Assembly: GCA_039621445.1 (NCBI GenBank)
Contig: CP154954.1
Location: 49,765,847-49,829,846 of the forward strand
Source: Euglena gracilis
Lineage: Eukaryota; Euglenida; Euglenophyceae; Euglenales
Reading direction: 5' to 3'
Length of the DNA stretch: 64,000 bases
In this document: positions 1 to 13,500 of the stretch, in pieces
How the letters are laid out: every line of letters starts with the position of its first letter
Numbering within the stretch: the stretch's first letter is position 1
Notes under the pieces: generated by a model
What the model saw: only the letters and a program-made list of their open reading frames with translations
What the model was told of the DNA's origin: nothing
Databases searched by the model: none
Program-made: the position numbers and the translations under genes

Positions 1-110
1 CGCGCCGGGACCAAAAATTTGGTCAAACCTCCGAAAAGGTGTCCTCCGACCGGGGGGGTGGTCATTGGACATAGGGGGGTCGTTGGACATAGGGGGGGGG
101 GGTAAGAAAA
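1..110. repeat. Dispersed GACCGGGGGG / TTGGACATAGG repeat
   Basis: A composite of 'AAAAGGTGTCCTCCGACC', a G-run, 'GGTCATTGG' and 'ACATAGGGGGG', with the last part repeated as GTCGTTGGACATAGG. Close copies recur near 4,645-4,715, 23,740-23,835, 25,440-25,490, 35,755-35,850, 36,255-36,325, 40,315-40,425 and 40,630-40,715. Diverged forms with 'CCTGCAACCTGTGACCGG' lie at 33,600-33,700 and 51,200-51,370. The block often follows a short GGCGC-TTC-GCGCC palindrome. No coding potential; function unknown. Confidence 0.8.
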
Positions 111-984
111 GGAAAAATTTCAATACCAAAAATAGCGATGGCAGCTCGGTGGCAGAACACGTGCTTCCCGACCTGTCAGACGCCGTTTTCTGCCCATTTT
201 CTCCAGTCACACAGAGGAAAAAGAAAAAGAAAAAAGAAAAAGGAAAAAAAAAGAAAAAGAAAATAAAAAAATTCATTTGCAAAAAAAATCCCACGGACGT
301 TGGGCTTGAAAACCACCCCGAATGTGAGGAATGTTCAGCAGAAGAAATGACCAAGCCCCACCAGAGGCCAAAATTGTACCGAAAATTGTTATCCCGCTGG
401 GATTCGACTTCGGTCTACCAGGTGAACCAACAATCGCTTTGGGGGGGTTTGTAGGCGAACTGTACGACAGCAGGGATGTCATAATGCAAAGAAACGGTCA
501 CGTGAAATCCAAAGCGGCGTCTTTTTCCCTTTGGATGTGCCCGGGGGGTGAGGGGAGGGGGCAGGGAGAGGGGAACAGCAACCCCTCCCTCCCCCTGGAC
601 CCCACCCCCCTTCCCCGCTCTCCCCTACCCCCACCACCTCCCTGATCCCCTGTTGTGTGGACAAAATGGCATTTTTTTGTGGCAAAGGGGGGTTGTGGGG
701 GCCTGTGAGCGGGCAAATTATTTTCCAAGGGAAGTCCAAGGGCCATGCCGGCATCTAATGGGGGTCCAAAATAAAAACGTCAAAAACCCCACTTTTCAGA
801 TAGACAGTGTTCCAGCGATGCCAGCAATCATTCCCCCCCCCCCCAGAGTTGGCTTGTTTTTGCCGAGATTTTGCGACCTCATTTTCGGCTCGAATTTCGA
901 AAATATTCCCAGAAAAAAATTTTAAGGTATTTTTGGGCCTTTGAAGGCAATTTGGTGGGTCCCACCAAATGTGAAATCTTAACT
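111..984. other. Intergenic, no gene recognised
   Basis: Contains a purine-rich A/G tract (about 215-275) and several C- and G-homopolymers. Open frames here are short, differ on each strand and are driven by low complexity. I see no conserved domain or supported splice structure. Confidence 0.6.
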
Positions 985-1100
985 TTTGGTTTTTACCTTA
1001 GCCTCCACGGAGGCTAGTTACCTGAGCCTCCGCGAGGCGGTTACCTAACCTCCATGATACCTCTGCGGATCCTGGTTACCTCGAGCCTCCCTCTGCGCAG
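985..1100. repeat. Cluster of GCCTCC / GGAGGC hairpins
   Basis: Several short inverted repeats follow each other, for example AGCCTCCACGGAGGCTAG and AGCCTCCGCGAGGCGGTTAC, each followed by 'TTACCT'. The TTACC plus hairpin arrangement loosely resembles the ends of the 40,871-42,458 element. No gene is seen. Confidence 0.5.
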
Positions 1101-2840
1101 AGGGGATTCTTTCACAACTTCACACTCACCCCCAAACACCCTCTACATCGGAACCCCCCTATGGTGTGGGCATATGGGCAAAAATGGCTGTTTTTTTGGC
1201 CCTTTTTGGGCAATTAATCACACCTCTCGCTATTTTTGGCCCATTTTTATTGAACGCCCCCCGTTCCTACAACCGTCGACCCCTGACCTGTCGCAACCCC
1301 CGACCGGCGGTGGTTGTATACAGGGGTGGTTGTTGTGCAAGGGGGGGGGTACCCCCGGGACACTGATAAATCAGCGAGTACAGAGGTACCCCCCCCTCAC
1401 GTCTACAACTTGTATGACGCGTGCCCTCCCCGCACCCCATGCTATTGATTTTGCGTTCATTCTGCTGTGCCGGGTTACGAGTAAGTCGGAATAAAAGTAA
1501 TTTTTTTTTGTTTTTCGCAGCTCCATGTACTTGTGTTTTTTTCTTGACCCCCCTGACCGGGTCAGACCTGACCGGCATCCAGATGAGAATGACACGGGGT
1601 TCGTATTTCCTACCCCCGAGTTCACTCTGCCCTTTTTTCCCTCACTCCTCGCCGTGGTTTAACGAGACGGAACGTGGTCGTTCTAATGAGGGTGGTAAGG
1701 TTTTTTATCTTGTGGCCTTTTTTTCGCCCATAGTTTTTGAACCACAGGCACTCATTCTACAAGTCACCCTTTTTCCAACTTGCCATGGTGGTTTGTTATT
1801 TTTGTGGATTTTTTTTTTATAGCCCTTTTTTTCTGCACGCCTTTTCCCTCCCATTTAAAAAATTGCACCCATGGTCTTTGATCGAGGCCAAATTTCAGCA
1901 AAATGGCAATTTTTTTGCCCCATGACTTTTTGGCATTAACGTGGCCCACGGAATGGCTGGCCCCGATTTCATCTGGTTCCTTGTGACCCCTTCCCGTTCT
2001 TTTCCACCAAAAATAACGGTCTGGGAGGTGCATTTTTTTTTGTTTTGGCCTGCCGGACCCCACCTTGTTCCGCATGTATGTGATTTTGCATTAGCCTGGC
2101 CTCTTTAGGCTGCAGAGAATTTCTGGTTTACTCACCTCTAATGTACAGAATACATTGTATGCATCCCTTCGCCCCCCATTTGTATGTTGGTCACACCATC
2201 TGTCCCCCGGCACCCGGCTTTAGCCCGATTTTGCGTCGGCGTTTTTGCCCTACGGGGCCCCGTGGCTTCTCCAATTTGCATGTGGTTTTGCGTGCATTTT
2301 TTCGCCATTTCCCCTGGATGTCACTTGGGATCCCCCGGTCTGCCTCTGCAGGGACTGGTTCGCGGAGGACCCCCGCCGCCTACATACGCCTCTTTGTGCA
2401 TGCCTCCCTTCCCTCCCCCCCCCCGCCCCCCCGCGTGACCTAGAGGGACCAGGGGGGGGGAGGGCAGCGGTCCGGTCACCAGGTCCAGTGCAAAACCCAC
2501 AACCCCAATACCACAAATGGCATGATTGGCAGTTTTATAGGCATTTTGCATCGATTTTTGATCCCGATCGACCCAGCTTTGGATCGGGGCCCAAGATTTT
2601 CAGCCCCAAAAAGGTTCGCGCTGCAATTTTTTGCATGGCAAATTTTTGCCCAAAAAGTGCCCAAGATAGCACTTTTGGTCGTTTTGGGGGGGTCAAAAAA
2701 ATCAAAAAATTTCCTGGTTAAAATCCCCGTTTTCCAAAAATTGGTAAAAATGTTGTGGTGGGTGGGGGGGGGTCGACCCCCCCACCAGGCCTTCCCGTTG
2801 CCCTGCCCCCCCCCCCCCCCCCAATCGGTAAGCACAAGTC
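1101..2840. other. Intergenic, no gene recognised
   Basis: Poly-T, poly-C and poly-G rich DNA. Open frames of 60-158 codons exist on both strands, but they overlap one another, run into homopolymers and show no recognisable domain. The block at 2,520-2,760 (AAAATTTTTGCC-type A/T runs) recurs in part near 4,020-4,100 and 29,100-29,350. Confidence 0.55.
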
Positions 2841-3012
2841 TGATGTATGTATGCATGCATACATGCATGTATGTATGTATGTATTTGCATGCATGCATAT
2901 GTATGTATGTATGTATGTATGCATGTATGTATGTATGTATGTATGTATGTATGTATGTATGTATGTATGTATTTATGTATTGTATGTATGTATGTTTGTA
3001 TGCGTATATACA
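2841..3012. repeat. (ATGT)n / (ATGC)n microsatellite
   Basis: About 170 bp of tetranucleotide ATGT repeat with ATGC interruptions. It produces long Met-Tyr-Val-Cys open frames and their His-Thr-Tyr-Ile reverse frames, which should not be annotated as genes. The matching family on the other strand is at 53,537-53,882. Confidence 0.95.
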
Positions 3013-3039
3013 TTTTTAGATCGCGAAATAAAGACCTGG

Positions 3040-4154
3040 GTCGGGGGGGGGTCCCGGGTACCCCCCCAGGGTTGGTCCGGACCCCCCTGGCAGGTGGGGG
3101 GGGGGTGGTCCGGACTCCCCCCCTGCGGGCCGGGAGGGGGGGGGGGTGGGGGGACAACCCCCCCCCAAACCCCCAACACCCTCTTTATATCAAACCCCGA
3201 CCTTGCCTCCCCCCCCCGCGTGGTCCTAGACGGACAGGACAACCATCCATTGTCACAGGTGCAAATGTGCAAAATTCACAATACAAAATACCACATGCGA
3301 GGGAAAATTTTTTTCCGTTGACAAACTGATAAATTTTGTAAGTAACTCATCATTATGAAGATGGCCATGCTATTTGAACACGGTCTCTGTCGCTGAATGA
3401 AGTCGTTGAGAACATGCTGCAATTTTTCTCTGACATCAAAATTGGGCCCTCATCCCAGCCAACCCCAATATACATCTGTGAAACTACAGTTTTCAGTATT
3501 TGGTCCCCCCCGTGCGTCGACCAAACAAATCCAGCCCATTGCATACAGACACATCGCATATGGGACTGAGGTGCCAGGATTCTGATCTCCTCCGGTGCAG
3601 TGCACCTCGTGACGTATGGAGGCCAGAGGCTGCCATCAAAAAAGGCCTCCTTTCTCAGAGATATCTTTGAGGGTAATGAAAAAGCAATGGGCCAGAGGAC
3701 CCAGGACCCAGGGGAGGGGGGTCCGGACCTTCCCATGGGGCAGAACTACCTGGGGGGGGGGCGCTGGGGGACCACTTTTGGGGAATTTGATTGGGGAAGT
3801 TAATTTTGGGGTCCAAAAGACTATTTTTGCGCCGAAAATAGGGATAAACAGCGGGGTACCCCTCAGCCTGACCCCTGAAACCCATGACCCCCCAGGGTTC
3901 GATATAAGGACAGGTGGGGGGGGTGGTCCGGACCCCCCCCTGCGGGCCAGGAGGGGGGGGGGGGGGGGGGACACCCCCCCCCACCTAAACAGTGGCGCGG
4001 TCCGGGTGACCGAAAATTTTTGACACCCCAAAACGACCAAAAGTGCCATTTTGGGCACTTTTTGGGCAAAAATGTGCCAAAAATGCAAAAAAATTTCGGC
4101 GCGAAGCGCCAGGGTCCCGGGTACCCCCCAGGGTCGGTCCGGACCCCCCTGGCA

Positions 4155-4185
<31 letters not shown>

Positions 4186-4300
4186 CGGGCCAGGAGGGGG
4201 GGGGGGGGGGGGGGACACCCCCCCCACCTAAACCATGTACGCCCTCCTTATATCAAACCCTGCCCCCAGGGGTGCGGGGAGGGGGGGGGGGCTCAGCCTG
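3040..4300. repeat. Repeated TCCGGACCCCCC blocks
   Basis: Three related blocks (about 3,045-3,190, 3,895-3,990 and 4,115-4,245) share GTCCGGACCCCCCTGGCAGG, a G-run, a second TCCGGACCCCCC, then TGCGGGCCAGGAGG and a long G tract. A relative lies at 9,640-9,770. Between them, 3,350-3,700 is lower-GC unique-looking sequence with no gene recognised. The 4,090-4,110 stretch carries a GGCGCGAAGCGCC palindrome. Confidence 0.7.
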
Positions 4301-6756
4301 GAGCAAACCCCGGTCACCAAACAAAGAAAAAATATCTATGGTCCAGCTACACCTTTCTTCACAAAGCTTCCCAAACAGGGGCAACATGGACCCTGCAAAA
4401 AAAGGGGGAAAAAACGCAAATTGCATTAAAATCCTTTTGCTGGACAAGGGGTCAAAAAGTTGGCGGGCACCCCCCACAAAAGCAATTTCTTCCTTTTGGG
4501 CCGAAAAATCTGGCAATTTTTTAAAAAAAATTGCCTGAAATGTGTCAAATTTTTTTCATTTTGGCCAATTTCCCCCCCGATTTTTAGCGCAAAAACTTTC
4601 GGCCCGGCGCTTCGCCCCGGGCCAAAAATTTGGCCAAAATTCCAAAAAGATGTCCTCCAACTGGGGGGGGGGGATCGTTGGACATAGGGGGTTGTTGGAC
4701 ACACGGGGGGTTATTCACCAAACATGGCGATCTATTTCACACATGTTTGCCTTGTACACATTTTCAAAATAATATTTAGAACTAAGTAAACCCCCCCACA
4801 GAAAAACAAAAAATGCCTCGCCAAAAGCAAGCACGGTGCAAACTTGAATTGTGGCAGGTTTTCCTCTCTTCCAAAGGGAAAATTATTGCATCAAAAAGAA
4901 AAGGATTGTATATATTATATGGGGGTGCATACTACCACTACCCACCCAAAACCCGACCCCCCCCCCCCCAGGGGGGGTTGAAAACCCCTGCCTACCCATA
5001 GCACCCCCCAGGAGGTGCGCACTTCCTTCCGAATTTTATCAGGCAGCTCTTTTTCAAGATTTTGGCTTCTCAAAAAAAACTCCCTGCATACTTAATATTT
5101 GTTGAGTATTTTTCCAATGGAGTATGTCTCTCCTTTCATGGAAAAAGATGGGTGTAGATGGGGGGAGATATACACCTGGAGGGAAGCGGCGCTTCGCATC
5201 ATCTGAGGACGTACTCTCCAACAAATATTTATGATTAATTTTAAAACCTCTGAACAGACTTTCTCAATTGTTGGCAAATAAAGCACATGGGAAAAAAACG
5301 TTTTAAAAGATGATTTTAAAAAATACATGTGGACAAGGGTTAGACGAAGGTCGTGCCTTGAACAAGGTAAGGGCATCCATTTAACTGTTTAAAGTTGAAC
5401 AGTTTAAGGTGATTTTTTATTTTATCCTGTTTGCGTAAAAAGTCAGGGTCATAGATTCACTTGGTGACTCCCCGGGGGGAACTTTTCCCCGGGCCCAAAC
5501 CCACCCACCGCCCACTGCTGTAGACCAACCCAACCCATCCATGACACCCCCCCCCCCCAGGTCAAAAAGCCAACCCACCCATTCACCCAAAACCAAGCCA
5601 AAATCGGGTGTAAGCCCTTGAGAAAAAATGTCCGGCCTGGCCTTGGGGTGGGCAGAAACGTAACCTCGTGGCACACCCCACCGCACGGCCCCAACCCACC
5701 CAGCCCGGGGGTCAGCTCGAAAACTCACAACCCGGGGGGGGGGGGGGTCAGACCGTCAGACACGTGTGAAAGGAACCCACGGTCAGGGTGCTCAAGTTTG
5801 AGTCTTTCACACTTGTCTCGTTGTCCAAGCACCAACCTTAGCAGTATTTCTTGGTGGGATATTGGGAGGTACAACGTTCTCTATCAAAAAATCCTTGCCT
5901 TTGCCGACAATATCAAATGTGTCATGCCAAAGCTGTCAGGCTGCACAGACGCCTGAAGGGTGAAGCCAAGAAGAGCAACACCCAAGAGATTGTTTGCCCC
6001 CGCCACCCTGACAAATGCAGGCAGTGAAGCACTCCTCAGTCCAGCCAGAGAAAGGAGGCCGGCAGCCAACGACAGAGCCGAGAATCCACTGAGGTATAGG
6101 GGGTTTGCCACGATGCGGATATAGCGGGCACCGGAAGCCCAGGCAATGCCGAAGTGCCCCGGGGCCCATCCCTGAGCCATCGAGGAACGGCGGGAACACC
6201 TTCGCCTGGCAAGGTCTCACCGGCAACCCAAGCCAAGCCCCGGGCACACGCCGCTTTTCCGTCCCTTTGGGTGAGGCTTCCGGGAAGGCAACCGATCATC
6301 AGGAGGTCACATTCCATTGAAAATCCAAGAAGGCTGATAGCATGACCTTCAAACAGCCTTCAAAGGGACGTCCACATCGGGTGAACACCAGAAATTTTGA
6401 TTGTTTGCCAGCATCGGCCACTTAAGACAATCAAAGCCCATTTTTAGGGATCCAGGGCCCTCTGGTGAAGGAAAGGGGGAATGGTTGAGGGGGAACGTAG
6501 ATTTGGCACCGGGTTGGGCTGACGGAAAAAAAACACGGGATTAGGCATGTATTCCCATCGGTCTTTGTGGCTCATCCCCTCGGGGGGGGGGGGGCGCCTT
6601 AAACAAAGCCCGCGAGCTTTAAAAAAAAACACAACACATTCAACTCACAGCACAATCCCTGCACACAGAACAAAGAACCACATGAAAACACGCCGGAAAA
6701 ACAGTCCAGAATTGTCGGGAAAGCAGGCTGGAAAATTCCACCCAAAGAAAAGAAAG
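4301..6756. other. Intergenic, no gene defended
   Basis: No supported gene. The best open frame is minus-strand 5,884-6,180, 98 codons, with a hydrophobic stretch around 'LSLAAGLLSLAGLR'. It might be an exon, but overlapping frames on the same strand are equally long and no splice partners are visible. A palindromic CCCGGCGCTTCGCCCCGGG lies near 4,605. Confidence 0.5.
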
Positions 6757-6945
<189 letters not shown>

Positions 6946-9900
6946 AATAGTAAATAGGTGTCCCTATCCTCATGCACAAATTCTCAAACCCACAAAGGCA
7001 CGATGGGACAGGCAGGCAAAAGTGTGTGGCATTGGCCAAAAGATGGGAAAGGCACGTGGGCCGTCCCTGCCTTTTGGTGCCGGTTGGTGGCGTGGCTTTG
7101 GCTGGGGGCATGCCTCAGAAGAGGAGGGCGAAATTTTGCACAGATCCGACGGAGTGGGTCTGTCCATTTTTGGTCAGCTTTTGGCTTGGCAGAGAGAAAA
7201 CAGGGACGCAGCATTGGACCCTCGAAAATGCAACAGAAAAAACACTCGAGCACACACCCACCCACCCACACATACACGCACGCACGCGCACAAACCACAA
7301 ATAAGCACAAAAAAACAAAGAATTCATCTTTCTCCATTTTTGGTGGTCTGAATGTAACAAAAATATCAAAAAACAAGGTTTCTTTTTGCAATTTTGGATA
7401 TGCTGATTACAAAAAAATGCCGGTGATTGTGCTAAAATTCCAAAATAGCAAAAATAAACCAAAAATTTTGTCAAATTTTTGTCACGTTTGATTTTTTTTG
7501 TTCAGCAAAATGCTTGTTTTCATGCAAAATGGAAAATTTTTCTCAGTCCTCTCCAGTGGAGAAATGTACATCCCGGGAGCTCCTAAAGAATATTGCAATT
7601 TGCTTTTTTGCACTTATTTGCATTTCTGTGTGTTTTTTGTGTTTTTTTTGCTTTTTTGCATCGCGTTTTTTGAGGGTCCCCGTGTTGTCCCCCCCCCCCC
7701 CCGACCAGGGGTTTTGTGTATTTTGGGATATTTGCTTTTTTATCCCGGGGTCAAGCCAGGTTGAACATCGACACACGGAGAGCCAACAGCAACCAGCAGT
7801 TCAAAAATCTGGAACCTGAATGTGAAAAGAACACACAAAAAACCTCAGGTGCGGATTGGCCGCCTGCCCCCCCCAGGTCCAAAATGCAAAATGAAATACG
7901 CAGGAGACACAGCAGAGGTCGAAATTGTACATATCAAAACTATTAAAAATGAAATATGGCAAAAGACCCGTCTCCTGGCAGGAAATACAGTGGTCTATGC
8001 AGTCATGGTGTGAAAATAGAGGTCAGTCCCCCCCCTCGGGAAATGTCTCCTGACAAATCAATGAATACAGAGGTAGGTGACAGGTCCCTATGGTGACAGG
8101 TCAGGTGACAGTTTCCCGGGCGTGTCTGCGTCAGAGGAAAACATATTTGTTTTTCAACCCCCACCCACCCAGACATACAAAAAGGCGATTTTTTAAAAAA
8201 CAAATTGTCGTCAAAATTCCAAAATTCTGATCTCATTCTAAAAACGAGATCCCCTCAATTTTCATTTTTCTTAAAAAAAATGCATTTTCGGAGACAAAAA
8301 TCGAAATTTCTAGAAAATTTTGTTAGGTGACAAATCAGTGAGAAGGAGAGAGAAATCAGAGAGAGGTAGGTGACAGGTCCCTAAGGTGACAGGTCAGCGA
8401 GTACGGGGTTTAGGTGACCTCAGGCGCGCCGCCTGCCCCCCCCCCCCCCGCCCTGGGAAACTGTCACCCTTGGGAAATAGAGGTTCCCATGGTGACAGTT
8501 TCCGGGGGGCTCAGAGAAAATTGGGGCAAAATGAGGACTTTCTTCATTGTCAAAACTTTTCCAAAAAAAAGCCAGGAAAAACAAATTGCCAGGAAAAAAA
8601 ATTCAAAAAACTGCCAAAAATGCAAAAAAAACCAGTTTCCGTTCCCCCCCCCTGCCCTGGTTCTACGTATCTACGTAGTCAGCAACCTTAATATAACTAA
8701 CTTGGGTGACAGTGTGATGCTTCTGGCACCCATTTGATGACTCTGTGAATTCTGTGTCATTTTCAATCGTTGTAGATGATATTCGGGACGACAATCTGGC
8801 ATCTTGTCTTGCTGCAAGGAACAGGGAGGGAAGAATTATGGTGTGTTGGACAAAGCTCACTGTTAGATGGCAGTCAGGGTACACATATAGGGCGGCAGAT
8901 GGTGAAAAGCACATCTCCTGAATTTCTCCCCAGACCCCAACACTACAAGGTCAGGTGCTGGTTATTAGAAGGGAGGGTTCACATTGGAAAAAGCATCCAT
9001 GGCTTCCCATAAAATCTTCAGCCGAGTGGGAAAACTGGTGACAATATTGCTTGTTGACCCAACTGTGCCATCTTTAGCAGAATCATTAGGGAATGAATGA
9101 ATGGACCCAAAATGAATCGCCACCCTCCCCCAAAAAACCCAGAATTGCTGGGGGCAATGCCTTGGCCATCAGCAAGGCGTACCTTTACCTTTGCTCGAAC
9201 GGAAGAGACAAAACGGACAGCGAAGGCTGCCTCAGCAGCCGTTGGACGATGCCAGCGGTGGAAACGATGCGCACCAGCATATACATTGGGGGGGGGGGTT
9301 GGGACGACAGGTCGGCAGGATGGGGGGTGACTGGAGCCACCAGGAGGGCTGTACGGAAGGCATAGTGTGGGGGGGTTGACCAGTACCCGGGAGGTGGGGT
9401 GGGCCAACCCCAGCCACCAGATAGGGTTCGATATAAAGGTAGGTAGGGGGGGGGGTGGCAAGGTTCAGGCGACCAATTTTCAGCCTGGCGCTTTGCGCCA
9501 GGGCGAGAATTATTGCCTCCACCAAAACGGCCAAATATACTTTTTTGCCGTTTTGGGCAAAATTTTCGAAAATGCAAAAAAATTCGGCGCAAAGTGCCAG
9601 AAGGAAAAAAATTGACCTTTTCATGGGGGGTCCAGGTATCCCCCAGGGTTGGTCCAGAACCCTGTGGTCTTTAACCCATCAGTCCGGACCCCTCCGGTCC
9701 GGGGGGGGGGGGGGGAGGGGGCTAGGGGACACCCCCTAGGGGGCTAGGGGGGCCTCCTAGCCCCTCCCACCTAAACCCTATACACCCTCCTTATGTTGAA
9801 TCCTGGTCGACCCCCGAACCACCCACGGTGCCGAAAGAGAATCATGACCTAAAAATTTGCGCCCCGGGCAATACGGGAAGGCCGGGTGGGGGTCGGACCC

Positions 9901-10559
9901 CTCCCACCTGCCAGGATGCCCCTGACCCCACCCTGAACCACCACCACAGGGTTTCAGGGGTTCCTGTGCAGCCCTGGCCACCAGAAGGTGGGCAGTCAGG
10001 CGGGGGGGGGGGGAGGGTTTGGCCAGGGGCAGAAGGTGGAACAGAACGTCACCACAGTTGGGGAGGGATGCCCTGCCCCCCCAGGGGGGGGGGGAGGTGA
10101 GGGCAATGGTCGGGGGACTCCTCAAATCCCTGGCCAACCCAATGTAGCACTTTCGAGGGTTTCCGCTTTGGATGTGGCCAGGCAGGGACCCTGCGAAGCC
10201 CAGAATGTAGCTGTGGCGAGGGTGAGCTGACAAGGAAGGTTGGGCGGACCTCGGGGAAAGCATGGGCTGCGTCACGTTAGTTGGGACTGCTCCCGTGGCT
10301 TTGGGCGGGTGTTACCAGGGCTGCACGGGAAGGGCTTGTGGGCAACCCCAACCCACTCATTGGCCGCCACACAAAAAAAATGAAAATTGAAATTGAAACG
10401 AAATGAAATGAGATTGAAAAATGAAAAAAGATGCGAAACAAACCGTGAAAGGAACCTAACCAGCGACCTTAAGCCAGAAGGGGTGGGGGGATCTCCCCCC
10501 AGTGGTCTCAGATGAGGTTATGTGGGGAGTCCCGGTCAGCCAGGTCCCCTTCGCACTGC
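6946..10559. other. Intergenic, repeats, no gene recognised
   Basis: Contains a short (CACC/CACA)n stretch at 7,245-7,300, repeated GGTGACAGGTCCCTATGG-like units at 8,060-8,500, a GGCGCTTTGCGCC palindrome at about 9,486, and a TCCGGACCCC block at 9,640-9,770. Open frames near 9,100-9,370 and 9,780-10,275 occur on both strands and are not convincing. Confidence 0.5.
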
Positions 10560-13500
10560 TCAGCAGGACACGAGGTCGAGGTCGTGGAAGATGTCGATGA
10601 GGACGCTGTCCAGTCCCAGCACCGACTGCAGGAAGTGCCGTGCCGCGGAGCACGGCGGCGCCCCCAGGCTTCCTTTTACCCGACCAAAGGGGGGTGGGGG
10701 AGGGGGGCCGGGTGCACTGTGGGGTGCCTGCCCATAGCAGGCAAACCCCCCTGGGGGGTGGGTCGGTTTGGGTCCCGGTGCCTGCTGACCCAGGCAATTT
10801 CCTGTTCTTGAAAATGGCCATTTTCGGATGTGCTACAGCCCTCACCCTCAAAACCCAACCCCCTGAAAATACCCCACCCCCCCTGCCTGCCCATAGCACC
10901 CATCCCCCGAGGTGGGGGGGAGGGGGGCGACCTTCCTTAAAAAGAAACCTGGGCACCTCGTCGGCCTCCGCCACGTCCTTCCAGGCCACCGCCTTGCCGG
11001 AGGGCTGGCCCCAGCGCTGCTCTCCCGCCAGCGGACTGGAAACAGCCACGTGGCTGAAGAGGGGAACGGTGGCTTGGTTTGAGGTGTGTTGGTGCAGTGA
11101 GGCGGCGCATGGATGGCGGCGGCACCACCACCACCACCAATGCCAACACAAAGAATACAAACAAGATGTCACTGGGGGGGGGGGGGGCTAGTGGGAACCC
11201 ACTTTTGGGGGGGTCAATTTTGGGCCCAAAAAGTTTTTAGGCGGTTCGCACCAAAATAGAAGAAAACGTCACATCTGGTGGGGTACCCACCCAGCCTGAC
11301 CCCCGGGCTCGGCTGGGACCCACCCACCCTACCGGGTCACGAAACTAAAAAAAATATCTGTCCATCCATCCATCCATTTATGAACAAAAAAAATGTGACC
11401 CAAAACCAAATCAGCCCCCATGGGGGTGCGCCTGCTGTCGGCAGGCACCCCATCCTGGCGGGGTAAAAATTGGCAAAAATGCAATGGAGGAAAATGGAAA
11501 AGAAATCCCGCCAAATATTTTTGGACTGTTTTGGCCGAGATTGCCTAATTTCCCGATGCTTTTTGGAAATATCCAAAACATTGCCCCCTGCCGTTCAAGC
11601 CCATTTCCCCTTGAAAATAGCATTTTTTTGGTTTATTGGTGTGCTGACCCCAGAGGGAGGATCAAATATTCCCAACCCCCCTGCCTGCCTGCACCCACGC
11701 CACAATGAATCAATGAAGCCCCCCTGCCAGGTTTTTACCGAGGGTTGTGCTCCTTCCTATCGCTTCCTGCGGTGCAGAGCTAACAGAGCCACGCTGTTCG
11801 CCAGCAGAGCTCTTCCTCTCCCTTCTCTTCCTCTGCCAACGTCTTCCGCATGCACTCCACAAAATTCTCAAATTCCGCTGTCAAATCCGGGGTGGCGGAA
11901 GCAGCGTCCACAAGGGAATCGGCGGTCGCTGGGGCCTCAACGGGCGGCTCAGGCAAGCACCTCCTTCCTCGGACCCACCCTGATTCCAATTGTCACAACC
12001 ATCTTAAAAAGCTGTCCATTTCTTCTGTCCATTTCCACACTTCAGAGCTTGCACAGAATCCACTACAACAGGTAGCATCCCTCAGAATTCCACATACAGG
12101 CAGGCAGGTGGTGGGTCGGACACAATGGAGGGGCACACCCTCACCAAAACAGATGTGCGACCAAAATGACTGATTTTTCAGCAGGTGCAAAGTTCTGGGC
12201 CGAAAAGCCCCCCCCCCCCATCGACCGAAAGCGTGACACCCTCCTTTTATGAAATCCTGATCCCCCTTCGAAACAGCAAAACTGTTGCAATTGAAAAAAA
12301 CCTTGCACACCTTTGGTGGTTTGGTGAAAAAATGCTGGGCCATAAATTTCAATGGCGGCCGCGGTACCTGCCTGGTTGTGGGGGTGTTTAGGAGAGCGAT
12401 GTTGTGTGCCGCTGGGGGGACGGCGATGGCCTGGCCTGCTGTCTGGGACACCACGATGGGGCCACAGCCGCCCAACGCGGTTCGCAGTTCGCTCCTAACA
12501 CACCCCGCCATGAGGAAATAGCTTGCATGGGAGTGATGACTGGCGCGGGTGTCAAGAATAGAATTTGCATTGCAGCTCTGGGCGGTCCTTAAGCAAGTCA
12601 AAAAAAAAAAAACCTCACCCATCCCAGCGCAGTCAAAATCCACAGGGAAAAAGCCCCCAAAAGGCCATCTTTTTGGCGAAAACGGGTCAACCACGGGGGG
12701 AACAGTGCTTTCTGGCTTGCATCTAGAGCGTGGCTCAAGGCAGTCTGTAAGTAGGAGTTCTTAACGGAGAAAGAAAATAAAATCCTGTCCTGTTGCACAG
12801 CCCTCTTGCACCGTCACACCAGCCCTGGGGGGAGAGCACAATAGAAAGCGCGGGCCCTGGTCGGGGTGCAGCTTGTTGCACTTGGCGCCGAACTTGCACT
12901 GGCCGGTCATGGCCCACACCTCGCAGATCTCCCGCCCGGCCTGCGCCTCCACCGCCTCCGACAGCTGCTGGTACGCCGTGAGGTCCGGGTGGACGAAGCG
13001 GCACTGGGAACACTGCGGCCGGCTGGAATTGATGTTATCCCCAGACCAAAAAGACAAGGCTTTATTTTTTAAGCCCCACCCAGCCCAGCCCGGAACCAAA
13101 CACCACTGGTCAGCCATGCTCTTGGGCCCAGCACTGCCCAGCATCGCCCAGCATCGCCTTTGAAGCCCTTGGGACTCTTCCTGTTCCTACACCCCCTGAA
13201 ACAAACCCTCCCCCAAATAATACCCCAGCCCTCAGGGTACGACTTCTGCGACCGGGTTAATACCCCCCCCCCGTTTCAGGCCAAAGGCCCGGATTTTAAC
13301 CTGAAAATGTTGGTAAAAATCACAATCTCTGACAACAAATTACGAAAAAAAATCATCTGACCTCCAAAAAATGGTAAACTTCATAAACACAAAAAATGAC
13401 CCAAAAGAGGGTCAAAAGGCGCTATTTTGGCTCCTACGGGACTCCGAAAAATTTGGGGTGTTATTCAGGCCGGGACTTCGGGCAAAAAAAATAACCCCGG

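Noticed and set aside
11946-12376. Intron 3 of copy D as another intact CAGG-type element
   Set aside because: The ends CAGGCAAGCACC and CAGGCAGGTACC look like a TIR, but the flanking 8-mers do not match and copy C lacks the ends, so I do not call it a mobile element.
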